From Mactra quadrangularis (lineage: Eukaryota > Mollusca > Bivalvia > Venerida > Mactridae): DNA of 64,000 nt. Each line of letters starts with the position of its first letter. Position 1 is the first letter of the stretch. Where the stretch lies: NCBI GenBank assembly GCA_025267735.1, contig CM046298.1, forward strand, positions 33,268,764 through 33,332,763, in the 5' to 3' direction. A model generated the notes under the pieces. That model was not told the DNA's origin, did not search any database, and saw nothing but the letters and a program-made list of their open reading frames with translations. The translations under genes were made by a program, and so were the position numbers. Below are positions 1 through 14,200 of the stretch, piece after piece.

Positions 1-402
1 AATGTATACATTCACCGGTATATATATCTAAAGATAATTAAAATTTGCCAAAAAATTTATGTAATGATAAGTATTACTTTAAAAGGTTAAAATCGAGATA
101 AACACAATTTAATATAAACCATGTACTCTGACTTCACTGTACAAAATGTTGTATATTTCATGTCATTCATTACATTGCTAAATTTCTGAGGACCAATGTT
201 ATTGTTTTGCCATATTCAATACAAATTTATACGTTTAGAAGTGTATTTGACATAGTTTGTCAACTATAGATTAACTTTAATTAAGTCTTATACTTAACTT
301 GATGGAAGTTTCAAAGTGCAACATACAAAATCAACAGTGAATATAAGAATTCAGAAGCTAAAACTTCAAACATTATAAAGTTACAAGAGTTGTCTCCCCT
401 AC

Positions 403-3400
403 CTGGTCCCATGTTACTCCTGCTTCGTTTAGAATGATACAAGAAAATATCTTTAGGTGTAACTGGTCGAGAAGTTCTCGGTAAAAATTTCTTCACTGGC
501 TTCAAACCTTGAATAGCTCTGAAAAAAATTTCATGGACAAGTGAAACTAATTTGTTTCGTCTTGGATTAGGATTAAAAACTCATATACAAAAATACAGCA
601 TTACAGTAAATACAAAGTCCTTCATAAGTTCTTGGAAAAAGTGTTAACATAAAAAGTTGTAAATAGTTGTGAATTTTAGACCAATTTTTATGCTGGAGCA
701 CACTAAATGACTTTACAGCTATAACCCCAGGTCATCAGGCAACTAGAATTTATCTATCAATATCTATGGAGAGTTTTTCATTTTGCTTATGCTCAACTAA
801 CAAATTGGTGCCATGGAATTGTTAAACCCTTGTAGCTACAATGTGTAGTGCGGAAATATTGACCCTGACCTGACCTTTCACATGTACATCTAATAATTAT
901 CTACAAATATCCCGACGAAAGTCAGTACCACGCCTATTCTACACTTCGGCAGCAATCGTAAAATTATAGAAGTATGTTTGTGTGTAAAGTTTTAACTCAT
1001 AATCCTCACGGTCAAGGTGTAATCGGACATTAATACTAAATTCCTATTCAACGTAATGAATATTCTTGCATAAAGGTCAGGTCGGGGTCAATATTTACGC
1101 ACAATACTCAATAAATAGACTGTGAAGATCGTTTGTGTACGAAATGTACAGGCGTGTTTTCATGTTAAGTCTAAATCGCAGTTTGGGGAGAAAATGTAAC
1201 AATTTCTTGAGAAACTCCTTTTAAAAATAATATATAAAACCTAATCAAATAAATAAAGTATTTACAAAAACACGCCAGATAAAACAATTCATCAAAAGTT
1301 CACAAACTGAAAAACTTTGTGTCTGTATTGTCACAACAAGTACGTACACCTTTTAGTCTATATCTCTCATTAAGTATGGTGGTCCCCAAGATTATCTGAG
1401 AATAGCGTGTATAGCAGTAACAGCCGAAAAGTTCCGCACACAGTGACATTATCAAAACTCACTACAAATAGAGCGCATTGCTTCAGCATTGCGCTAAATT
1501 AAACCTGTGTGAAGCCATCCTACCACAGGGCTACTGCTCCTACATGTTCAGTCTCTGTTCCAAAAGTTTACTAATCTCACAACTGCATAGATTTGTTCTA
1601 CTTAACAGAGTCATTGTTTCCAATTCATACCATACCAAATAGAGACCAATATTTATACTAATCATTTTTTCCAGACTGTTCATTTCTGGAACCAAATACT
1701 TTAAGCTGTTGTGACTTCTACAAGCATGGAGATACTCAAGACCAACAACCAGTTTACACTAACGACCTTATTAAAACAGAATTGACTTTTGTTCAGTGTA
1801 TATACATGTTGGTGTGTGGACTGTTTTGATATTTTTTCTGATTAATTAGCAGTCATTAACTTAAAACTTTTGAGTGAAATTCGCCAAAAAAAATTTAAGA
1901 AAGAAGAAGCGTCAACAAAAAACAAACATTATGATATGAACAACCACACATTTATTACTTAACAAGCTCTCCTCCCGAAGTTCCTGGACACATTGAATAA
2001 AGAAATTATTAGATATAAAAGTGATAACTTACCCATGTGTGACAGGAGCAGTAACTGGTACATTCATCTTGTTTGATGTTTCTGTTGTAGTAAATTCTCT
2101 ATGTACGGTACGACCAAAACCAACAGGTTCAGTGTAAGGTCTATCTGCCGTCTGTCTAAATGTGTATGGTTTAGTAACATCTAGATTCATGTTTAATTGT
2201 GGACTCTCAGCTATAAATATGTACAAGTTATCTATCTTTAACAACAAATTATTTCCCTTTAACAACAACTAATATTTGTGGCATAAGTCTTTAAATCTGG
2301 AATTCCCTTGCCTTTAAGCTAACTTTCATAGCCATGTGGTAGAGTGTTTGCTCACAACTTAGAAGGCCTTGGGCTCAATGGAGTTTCATAGGGTTACAAA
2401 TGGTGTCCAATATAAACAAATTACTAGGAAATGTGAGTTAACACCATAAGATTGAACCAAAGGAATTTGAGGACAAATTCTTGATAGTATGAACCAAAAA
2501 TATAATACTGCACTTTTACTCATTTGCCTTCAAGCTAGCTTTAATGGTCTTATAGCAGTGCCGGAATATGATTTGGAAAGTTGTTGGTTCCATCCCAGCT
2601 AAGACCATGAATTTTGTAATCAATTTACAAGAAGAACTGGGTTTAATTAATATCACCTAACATCAGTTTATTTTAAAGAGAATTATTTTCGAAGTACCTA
2701 TTTACACCAGCCTGGGTAAAGCAATAACAGGTTAACTCTTGCTCAAGGAAATATACCATATTATACCATGCTATATCCAGGGATTTTATATAATAGGTAT
2801 TTGTAACTAAGTGCTTTTTTGAATATTCAAGGTCGTCACTGTCTATGACTGGCTGAAGCAGGCTGTACAAACTATTCCAGACTTTAAGAACTTGATTTAT
2901 GTTTTTGTACATGTCTTCTACACAATGTGTGATTGTTTCTGAAGTTTTTGACAAAACTTTGTCGCAATTAAGACCAGAAATATGACTTAAGGTGTTGTAC
3001 AATAAGGCTAAAAATGGCAGATCAGCGGGAAAAGGCATTATTTTGTGAAACAGTCTGTGAGTGTAATTTACCTCAAAATCATCTAGAAACACATTTTCCT
3101 AACCTTTATGTTAATTTGAATGGTACTGGTACAAAATTTCACTTGAATATTTTTATTTACATTTGTTATACTTGTTATCCCTATGGGCCGAAATAATAGC
3201 GAAGACAGTGAAATTTGATGAAAATCTATGTCGTTACAAATCCATGTTATATAAAATTAAAATCCCTGCTATATCATAAGAGATAGAATTTAAAGTTATT
3301 ATTGATCAACAAACAACAAGTCAAAGTTAAGATTTATAATTACCAGTAATAATGTTGACCATAGTTTGATTATATGGCATACTAACAGCTTTGATAGCTT

Positions 3401-6400
3401 GAGAACTCCCTAGTAGATCGCTACCTAATGATTCTGGTAGACGCCATCTGTTGGTATGACCTACTTGTTTTCTTACACGACATCTTGGTGTAACTGGATG
3501 CTGAAAATATATACAATGTAATATATTCATAGAATAAAGTTCTTAATTTAGCCCTTTAATGTCTGTTTTGGTAATATTAAACAATTTTATTTTTGATTGA
3601 TCATGAAACATGTACTTTTTTATTAGAGTTATATTCATGTGTTTACAGACAGTATGAATAAATAAATAAAAGATAAACTAGTACATAACTATAGACATAG
3701 AGAACAGAGAGAACAGAAAAACATACATCATAATATATGATCATGTCATAGGCGGATCCAGTGGGGGGGGGGGGTCCGGACCCCCCCCCCCCCCCTAGAA
3801 TTTGGAAAATGTACATGTCCATTTGTGTATTTCTTGCCAGTAAGTCATTTTTAAGTAGCATGAAGCAATTTTTTTCGGTGCTTAATATGGATTTAATAGT
3901 TCTGTAGTTTTTAATAGCAATATGTTGCATTTTTTCTGCAAAATGTGTATAATGTGGTTGTGGTTCAAGGTTTGGACCCCCCCTAGAAAAGTTCAGACCC
4001 CCCTAGAAAAAACATCCTGGATCCGCCCTTGCATGTACATGTAAAATACATAGATACACATTTAATCAATGGGAGACTTTGTTAATCACTCTCAAGTCTG
4101 TTGCATGGTATTGCAGTACCTACTATACAAGTAAGATAAATTTTCTTGCTCAAGAAAGTAATGAGGTGGGATGCGAATCGAACCAACAAAGAGCAGGCTA
4201 TATAATGTTTACCAGTCAAACATCGATAGCCACTTGGCCATGCTTGTTTCTTTGAATCATGAAACAAAGTTCTCAATTTAGCACTCTACTCTACTCTGAA
4301 GTAATTTGTCAAATACCAAAACACATTTTACTTAAATCGTATAAACTTATAATAACTTATTGATTCAGCCAAACAAATTTCAAAATGTATAATTCTTTTT
4401 TTGTTTTACATTAAAATGACTAATGTAAAATAAGCTTTTTTTTTAAAAAATTGTCACTGTTATTTAATAGACACATTTGACCATTATCAACAGAATAGTT
4501 GTGGAGATAACTGCTTACATATTGCGGGCTAAGTGCAAAATGGTGGTAACTCAAGTTAAACAAGAGCACTGCTAGGCGGAGCATTATATGCCCGAAAGTG
4601 TTGTTTTTTAAGATAAGATGAAGCATTTGTAAGACATGAGAATATTTCATATGAATATCATATTATGAATAATTGTGGAAAACAAAGTAGAGAAAAAAGA
4701 TACGATGGACAATCCTCCCATGAAGTTTGAATACTGTGGGCCAAATGAAACTTAAGTTATGCTCCGGAAACTGTTTTCAGTTTTAAGGTAATAGTGACCT
4801 TGACCTTTGACCTTGTGACCCCAAAATCAATAGGGGTCTTCTACCCGATATGGACAATCATCATATGAAGTTTGAATATTATGGACCAAATGGAACTAAA
4901 GTTATGCTCCGGAAACTGTTTTCAGCTTTAAGGTAATAGTGACCTTGACCTTTGACCTTGTGACCCCAAAATCAATAGCGGTCTTCTATCCGATATGGAC
5001 AATCATCGTATGAAGTTTGAATATTGTGTGCCAAATGGAACTTAAGTTATGCTCCGGAAACCAAATTGCTAACAGACGGACGGACACAAGGGGGTATAAC
5101 ACAATATGTCCGAAATTCCTTCGGGCTTATAAAAAGGGTGTGTTTTGCGCTAAGCCTGCAATATTAGAACTTAACCATTCTAAACCATCAACAAGCTAAA
5201 CATTATGATAGAAAAAGTCGACGAAATTAGTGGGTGTCTAGTTGCCTGAGGGACTACAACTTTTTAGTTTGGGCAACTAACAATTTCTCTTGGCAACCAA
5301 AATTCGGCAAATGAGATAAAGCGCTTGCTCTTAAAATGATCTGTTTGGACAACCACTTTCATATCCTAATTTTGTAAGACTGCACCTATTTGACATTTTA
5401 ATGGGACAAAATAGTTTTTGTCTTTAAAAGTCTCAGCCAGATTAAGTATTCAATCATTACAAATAATTTATTTCATAATTTGAATAAAAATGTCAATAAA
5501 AATGTTATAAACTCAATGTAATGTTAAAATATAAAATCAATATATTTATATCATTAAATAAAGCCTATACAATCTTACAAACCAATCATATAATGACCTT
5601 ACTATAAATTGATCATTTACTCTTTAATCAACATGTTATATATTAAAGTTGATCCCTCATAGATTAAACTACATTTTGTATTTTTGATATTTTAATATTA
5701 TTAGTGCCAGTATTAATCAATTTTATTCAACTGTCAGTGGTGCATACTTTAACCCTCCTTATTTAAATATTTACAACAGTATTTGTGCACTCACTATTGA
5801 TACTAGAGTTTTTAACGAACATGACTGTATTTCCATGTAGGAATAATCCAGATAAAGTGGTTACTGGTAATTCGGCTGAACGTACAGGATGATGGAAATG
5901 TAGAACGGCTACTGAAATCAAACTTCTGGCCTTCGTATGTCTCATGTCGACCATGGCGATCAAGGCAACGCAGGGATATAATCAGCAGAGTTAATGTTTG
6001 TGCCAGTTGAACAGTTGAATAAAATTTACCAATTGTGATTAGAAAATAATTTCATAATATTTTAAGACAAACTAACAAATAGATTTTGAGAAATATAAAA
6101 TGACACAAATAATACTTGCTAATAGGGCTGTTGCGATACGCCAGAACGTATCGCGGTATATTGTGATGCACTAGAACCGTATCGTGATACGTACCACAAT
6201 AAATGGCATTGCAAACAAAAGACAGGTTGCATAATACTGTTCAATAATGAAGTATATTATAGCATTTTGAAGGTAAGTGCCTGGAGAAAAAATGGGCTTT
6301 TTTAGAGTTATGGGAACATTCCAAACACGCCCAGATCAGTTAAATTATTTAAACTTGAGCTTTAATCAAATGAACCATGGAAAACTGACATTTGGCTACT

Positions 6401-8217
6401 TTCATTTGGCGAAGGGAAGATTTTTTCAATGAAAATAAAAAATATCGCAAAATACGGGTATGTTAAATTTGTACCACAGTACAAATTGTCGCAGCTGCAT
6501 ATTGCAATATACTAGTATACCGGTATATCGTGACAGCCCTTCTTCCTAAAATCATCTATACCGAATTTAACATGCAATTCTTTATAATACTGGTATATCA
6601 TAACCACTTTTACGGTTAAATTACAATTTTGCTAAACTTGTCAATATCAGAACATTGCTTTACTGCTTCTAAAATGTTTCAAATACAATTTTAAGAGTTA
6701 AAGAAAAGTTGATATTTAAGTTGAAATCTGTGGACAAGAAGCTTTAACACACTAACATACAAGTAATCTGATTTCAATTTAATCTTGAAATATTGATTGT
6801 TTAAAACTCTATTGTTATTGGTCTATATGTTAATAAGGTTAAACTATAATTATACCCAGAGACCCCAAACATACTGGTAATTATAACATGTATACACCCA
6901 GTGAGTAATTTATACAAATTTAATACTTAGTTTTTTTATTATTTTTTAATAGCTAGTACAGAGGTTCAAAGAATTCCCATGGTGTTTATATATTCAAAGA
7001 TGCACTAAAGACATCAAAGACTTTGTTTTGAGAATGTTAAAAAAATCATAATACGACTTCACATTCTATGGTTTTAGGGTCTTTTCAACATTAGGTTGGT
7101 TTCAACCTGACCCCATGCCTTCCATTGCCATTCCTGCTTTCTGGGTTTCCCAAGGTTGGAAGTAAAAACACCAGTCCTATGCGTTCACAAACATTAGCCC
7201 CTATAGTGATCTTAATGACACTTTTTCTCAATAATGTTTAATTTTTATAAAAAATGATACTGTCTTTACAAAATTATGGATTATGCTAATTTTTAAGATT
7301 CGTTTTCACAAAATAAAATAATCGAATATAAATTCCATTTGTTACCATTAGTCATGTAAATGAAATGATATTTCAAATTCATAAAAAGGAAATAATAAAA
7401 AATGTTTGACAAATGACTGTAAAATTATCAGTTTCATGGATTTTTCGTGCCTGCCAGTTAAGTGACAAGTAAACACGCTATTATTGAGCATACGGGAAAT
7501 ATCATCAAATTCCGCTACAGAATTCAGATAAATTTTTGGTAAGCAAATCATAAATAAGGAATTTGATGATCAACTATTTGTATTAATTAACAATAATACA
7601 TTTTTCTGTGTGGGGAAAAAATAATTATTCTTTTTGAAATTTATGTGAAATTATCTGTGAGATATCGATGATTACCCTTTAACTCAGTCATTGTTAATTT
7701 TCTGTAAATGCTTTCATGACAGGAAAGTAATTTAAATGTGTTAATATTTGAATAGCAATTAATTTTAAACTCAAACTATATTATTATTTACATGTCAATC
7801 AATATTAGCCAGTTTCTGGATAAATAAAACTGAAATTTTTTCAAGTCTTTTTGAAAAATCTATAATGTATTGTACTAAATAAATGTTGTTTATTAATTAA
7901 CAAAATTCTAGAATCTTTAAAGGTGTATTAAATATTTATAAGAATTAATTAATGAATAGGTAGGTGACTAGGTCAACACAATTTAATATTAACAATTTAC
8001 TATTTCTGACTTCATCAAAGTCGAACTGCCATAAAATCAATTCTGATTACTTTAGGCAGGTCCTGGTTCTTATCAGCAGTTTTTAGCCAACAAAAAAAAG
8101 TGCATTATACAAAGGGTACCATAAGTTTTAGTATGTACATAAACAGAGAGACAGAGAGAATAAGAGTGAGAAAGCGAGAGAGAGACAGAGAGAATAAGAG
8201 TGAGAAAGTGGAGGGGG

Positions 8218-8248
<31 letters not shown>

Positions 8249-11200
8249 AAGAACATTTCTGTAAGTAATTACATCGGAAAGGAGCCAATCCTACCCATAA
8301 AAAATCTTTGGCTTTGCAATCGCACATTGGGGGACTTGATTCCATAATGTGATGGTCCTAGGAAAAAAAGTAGGAAGAATGGTTATTGGTTTTGGATTGT
8401 GGTATCAAGTAGTTTAGATTACAACTTGGAATTTAGTAGACTTGTTCAAAATTTGGTCAATTTGCACAAACCATGCTAACTTGATTATTCATTATCAAAA
8501 TCTATAAAAACAATAAACTAAATAAACTATTGCTATAAATTATATATGAAGTATTTTTATAACAAGTTTTAATGATACGATAAGAGGGTGTAGATAAATG
8601 ATTAAAATTGATAATTCTTAGATTATATGTCTTGAAGAAATCAATGAGGTCTCGTTACAATATTTACTTGTTTAAGTAAAGTATAAATATCTTTTATATA
8701 AAGGGTTAATCTATCTGGAGTGTATTTTGGAGTACTTGTATTTTATATATTAACTAAGTTTAAGTATCAAGTTATTGATTGATAACTCTATTTAACTTTA
8801 AATATTTTTTAAGTATTTTACAGTCAAACCTGTATTTAGCAGCCAGATATTGAAAGCTAAAAATGACAGCCAAAGGCAGACAACTGGTATATGTAGCAAA
8901 ACATACTGGTAATTGCTTAAAAGGTAGGTGACTGAAATAAATCACAACAAGAAATATAATGTGGAAACCAGATTTTATGCAAAAATTACAAAGGGAAATA
9001 ATGTTGCGGTTACTTGCTAATTCTGTACATCACATGGTATGTTATCATCTGACAGTAAATGGCAGAAATATATGGTAAACAAAAACTTTAACACAATTGT
9101 TAACGACACTGGATGCCCACCCAGGTTTAACCAAACTATTAGCCGAATTTTTTCATTGAAAATTCAGGCTAAAAATGACTGCTTAGGACAGATGACAGAA
9201 AAATAAAGTAGTAAGGCCACAACAAGTTGATGATGTGTTCTGAAAAAAAATGGGCAAAAATAAACTTTGGTCTAATTTCATTTTTTTGCAGCATTTAAGT
9301 CAGAATAAAACTAATTATGAACATTGGAACCCTGAGTGTACAAATATTGTAACATTTTATATAAGATAAAAGCGCTGAAGGCACTGATTTTGTTTGGGTT
9401 TAAAAAAGGGATCATTCTAAGAACAATGCAATAATTAACGCTTTAAAGTTATCATTTATGCACATTTATTCTACTGCTTCTGTATGTAAAATAAATAAAA
9501 TCCACTATTCAGAAATCATTCAAAGTCCTTCACGATGATCTTTAAACTTTTCCTATAGAACCATTCTATTACATAAGATGATGTAACATCTCTACTGACA
9601 ACTAGCACAATTGACTGGTCGTGACTGAATAGTTGATACCATTCTATTACATAATACGAGGTAAAGATCTCTACTGAGACGCTTAACTTATAAGCTATTA
9701 TACATACCCTTCAGTATAGACCGAATAACAGGTGCATTTCAGGAATTATTGCGCCTGTCATAGCACATGATCATTTTGAATTGCTCTATACTTATATACC
9801 GAGGGACTACTTCTGGATTCGGTAATTTTCAAATTTTCAAATCGGGAAAGGGTCTGAAATACGGTATATGTATTTGTTCAGGACTGAAGTCCCGAACAAA
9901 TAAAAACCATGTTAATGGGTCCCCAGTAAAACTAGTCTAACTACATGTACAATAAGTAAGAATATAGACTAGTTTTGCACTGACCCTTAATATACTTACT
10001 ATATAAATATAGACATTTTTCAAGAAGTTTAATCAAATTAAAACATTTTTATCAATTCTATAATCAATACAAGTGGACAGTTAAACAAATAAAACACTCA
10101 TTATAAAGTGTTTACAAGTTGTTAGCCTTTCTTGTTGATGTTTGACTTTACAAGTGTTAAATAAATCAACATATAGGTATAATTGATTGATTATCAAATG
10201 TTACCATATGTAAATTGTATTGATAGATTTGATCATTTTAATTTTATCTTCAACAGTATACAGACTAACATCTATATTAAGACCACCAGTGGCAGTTAAC
10301 AAAAATATGTCTTAATAAGGGCTGTCACGATATATCAGTATATTGCAATAAGCAGCTGCGGCAAAACGTACCGCAGCACGAATTTAACTTACCAGTATTT
10401 AGGGACATTTTTTCATTTCAATGGTAATTCTTTCCTTCAAGAAATGAAAGTAGCAAAACGTCATTTTTCCCATGGTTCATGCAATTAAAACTTATGTTCC
10501 AGGAATTTATTTGATCGAGGCGTGTTTGATTAGTTTCACGGAATTTGTGCAAATGCATGTTCTTGAAATCAAATACTTCAGAAAGGAAGTAGTGAAACAA
10601 GCATTGCATCGAGGGCGATTGCTAGGATGTTCGGCAGCTAAGGAGGCGATTGTTTCTTCAAAAATTGTCGACAGCCGGTAGATTTGCAATGTTTCTGTTA
10701 AATACAGCAGAGGCACAATGAATCTAAAAACCCACAATTTTTACTCTGTAGACATTAGAATTCGAGATCAATACAGATTTATAAAATTTGAAACTTATGT
10801 GATATATTTCATAAATCATAGATTTATAAACTTGAAACTTTTTGCCACAGTTTTAAACATTTTTTTCATTCTCTAATTCTGGATTCCCAATTGATTGAGC
10901 TAAATTTGGCTACTTTTGAAATTCTTAAGACATTGAATTAAAGTCTTTCCCATTGATCAAATGACCTGTCACTGAATATTTTAAAATCAAATACATTGAA
11001 GAAACATGGACCATTGCTAAGTAAAAGAAAATCAATTTATAAATCTATGTTTATGAAGACAGCCGTATAAAACCATGTTACATTAAATCAAACTAAACAA
11101 AAACAAATCTTTATAAGACTCTCCTTTTTGGAGGTTCAAAATTTTGATCCATTAAAATTCAGGCCACATTTTCATACAGTTTACAATTTGACAGCTGTAT

Positions 11201-14200
11201 TAAAAGATTAAAGAACATTGATTTTTTCCTATAATCCCCCATGTAACCATTGGTATCATGAACATAGCGAAATATCAGATTATAAATCTACTAAGTAATT
11301 TACATATCTACCCTATATTATGTTTAATTTTAAGTATATGCCAATTGCTTTTATGGTGTCGTATGCCATATATTTTCAGTCATTTCAGAGTAGTCAACCT
11401 ACTAAACACATTCTTTATTGCTAAGCCAATCTAATTAAAAAGCAATCTTAAATTATCCATTTGCATGTAAATAACACCACCCTAAAATTGTCTCCCAAAC
11501 CTCCATCTAAAAAGTGATGACAAGAGATCCCATACAACAGGGGTCTGTAGGATATCTGTTTACGGAGATTGATGCTAAGCACACATTTTATCCATGGGTT
11601 GACAGTCACTGTACTTGACACAGTGGTAATAAAGAGAAGGGCCAATGTAAACATTTCATGACTAAACTAAGGGACAGCATTTGCCTCAAATTTCACTAAA
11701 ATTTCCACTATTGTTTTACAGCAATAGATGAAATTAACAACTAACAAGATATAATATAAAATAATAATTTTTCACTGGCTTAAAATCAATTTTCACTAGT
11801 CCAGGGCATCAGGCATGTTGGTAAAGACAAATACTAAGGTATGTAAGTCCTCAAACAAGAATCGAAGTTAAACTTTAGATCAACAGCTTACCAAGTGTGA
11901 CTAAAATAAATCTCTTAAACCAAACAGATAACCCATCCTTATTAGGGGTGTAAGAATACGGTAAAAACCGTATTGCAATATATTGCAAAACAAATTGTTC
12001 TTTGCGCATGCATAGCACGAATTAATGCACGTGCATCGTCTTAATTTGATCAACATCGTGCATAGATATTTGTATTTGCAAATGATCTACACGTATAATG
12101 CAAATGTTTGAATAAGTTAGAAAAAAGGTTTTGAATGGACTTTTAAAGATATTTATTCTCTCACTTTACGAAAAATATTACACCCCTAATCCTTATCATG
12201 TACAATGTATATTTAAAAAAATTAAAGTCTATGAATTCATAATCTAAATAGATAATTTTGTTAAATTACACCCCCCTCCCCAGGAAATGTTCTGTATCAG
12301 TCCCAGAAATATGACCTGAACTAGTTTCTGGATATTAAAATGGTCAGCTATAGATCTCCTATGATCTCAGCACTAATTTGTCTCTAAAAGATATAAATAC
12401 AATATCAATCATTATTAATGACATCCTTGATTTGACAGATGTCCAGATTTGTCTGGGACAAAACACTTAGCTTTATGTCAGAAAACTATTAATTCAGACC
12501 GAGAAATCAAATATATTTGTTACTAAGCAAACCTGAGAGGAAAATACTTATAAGTCAAATTAAATGCTGTTTTTTTTAAAGATTTACAGAGCTTGGGGAA
12601 CGAGAGTGGTGTGACTGAGCACCACGATATGACCTTAAAAATGTTGAAATTTAGCATTAACCCTTAACTGGTCAATCTCCCATTTTTACGTGTCTGGATC
12701 CCCTCTTCAAAATGGCCACCATGTCCTTGAAAGTTGTGCTTTTATCTGAATATATTAAATTTTAAAAAAACTACCTCTTTTTGCATGCCTCCCCACCTAA
12801 AAAAATTTCAGGCGGGGTCCAAAAGGGAGATGTTCCCCCTTTGTCGCTGAGGTTTGAAGGGAGCACTGAACCTCATGGCCATAAAAAACAACAGTTATTA
12901 ATTGAGTGCAAAAAAATGGCTCAAAATGCTGATATGAAAACATGTTTTCAGTCTCTGAAAAGTGGCATTTCAGACCTCATTTTTGGAAAATATTACTGAC
13001 ATTTTTAGCTCTTTACGCTCTGCCCCACCATTGCTGTGGTAACTGGGACCAGCGTTCAACTGGGTTGAAGCATGGGTTTATTGCATCATTACAATAAATT
13101 ACTTTGTATACAGTGCTATTGTCACATTTAATAAACTTATACCAGCTGTTTTTGGACTTCAGTTTGGAATACATGCACTACTTGATTAAGTATTAAGAAC
13201 GGTTCCAAATTAATATTACAATTCTCACATTTGATCTAAAACCTTGCCCTCAGATCTAAAACCTTGCCCTCAGATCTATTTAAAATACTTAATACAAGGT
13301 CTACATTCAAACTCTTCAGGTAATGCTGTCATTTAATACTTTATATAAATTGATATTAATACTTGATAGTTGAAGCACAGCTTAATTAACTTTCCTAAAT
13401 AGATTTAATTTACACTTGAGTCATTTAATAAAAAAAATAACCTTTTAGCATACCAGTACAAAAAATAAATTCAATAACGGGACATAGAAATTGTATCAAA
13501 AATGTTTTTATATAGAATTAAAAGAACTTAAAGTATTGATCAATATATAGTACAACTTGACAAGTGTTGAATAAATCACATTATTAGTTCTATACAAATA
13601 TCAAAGGTTTTATGTATATTTACTGAATACTTTATTCTGTTTTAAAATTGTCAAACCAAGTATTGAATTTAAATATACACAAAACAATAGTAAAGAACAT
13701 ATACAATAGAGTTATGTTTACTTTGATTTTACATTTTGTTGAAATCTTATCTATAGACCAATTTATTCATCATATTTAAATTTGTTAAAAAGTAAAAGGC
13801 TAATAAAGGGTCGTCCTCAGGAACCTTTTTTTAACACGTGTCAATTGGCACTTAATAATAGACATTTATCTACTGTATTTGAGTAATAAAAATAAAATTC
13901 AATAGCGATTGTATTTTTACAAAAGAAAAAGAACTCTTTAAAATTTGCATAAATGATATTGCATATATCAGCAATTTAAAGGCAAATGTTTGTAAACATT
14001 TTAATAAATTTACATAAGAACTATTATGTTATTTAATACTTATATTCATGAATGGTACTTTAAAACGTGCTTTAAATGCTATGTATTGTATTGTGTTATT
14101 ATCTAACTCAAATACAGAGATTTAATAATCTTTTAATGCATAAAGAAATGGTCCATAAAGAGAAATGTTAATCTTAAAAATTTATTAAAAACAAATAATC

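Noticed and set aside
8073..8345. 90-codon Leu/Ser-rich minus-strand frame
   Set aside because: Translation of an AG microsatellite.
10418..10737. Overlapping frames on both strands near 10500
   Set aside because: Within or beside a MITE copy; neither strand shows splice or homology support.
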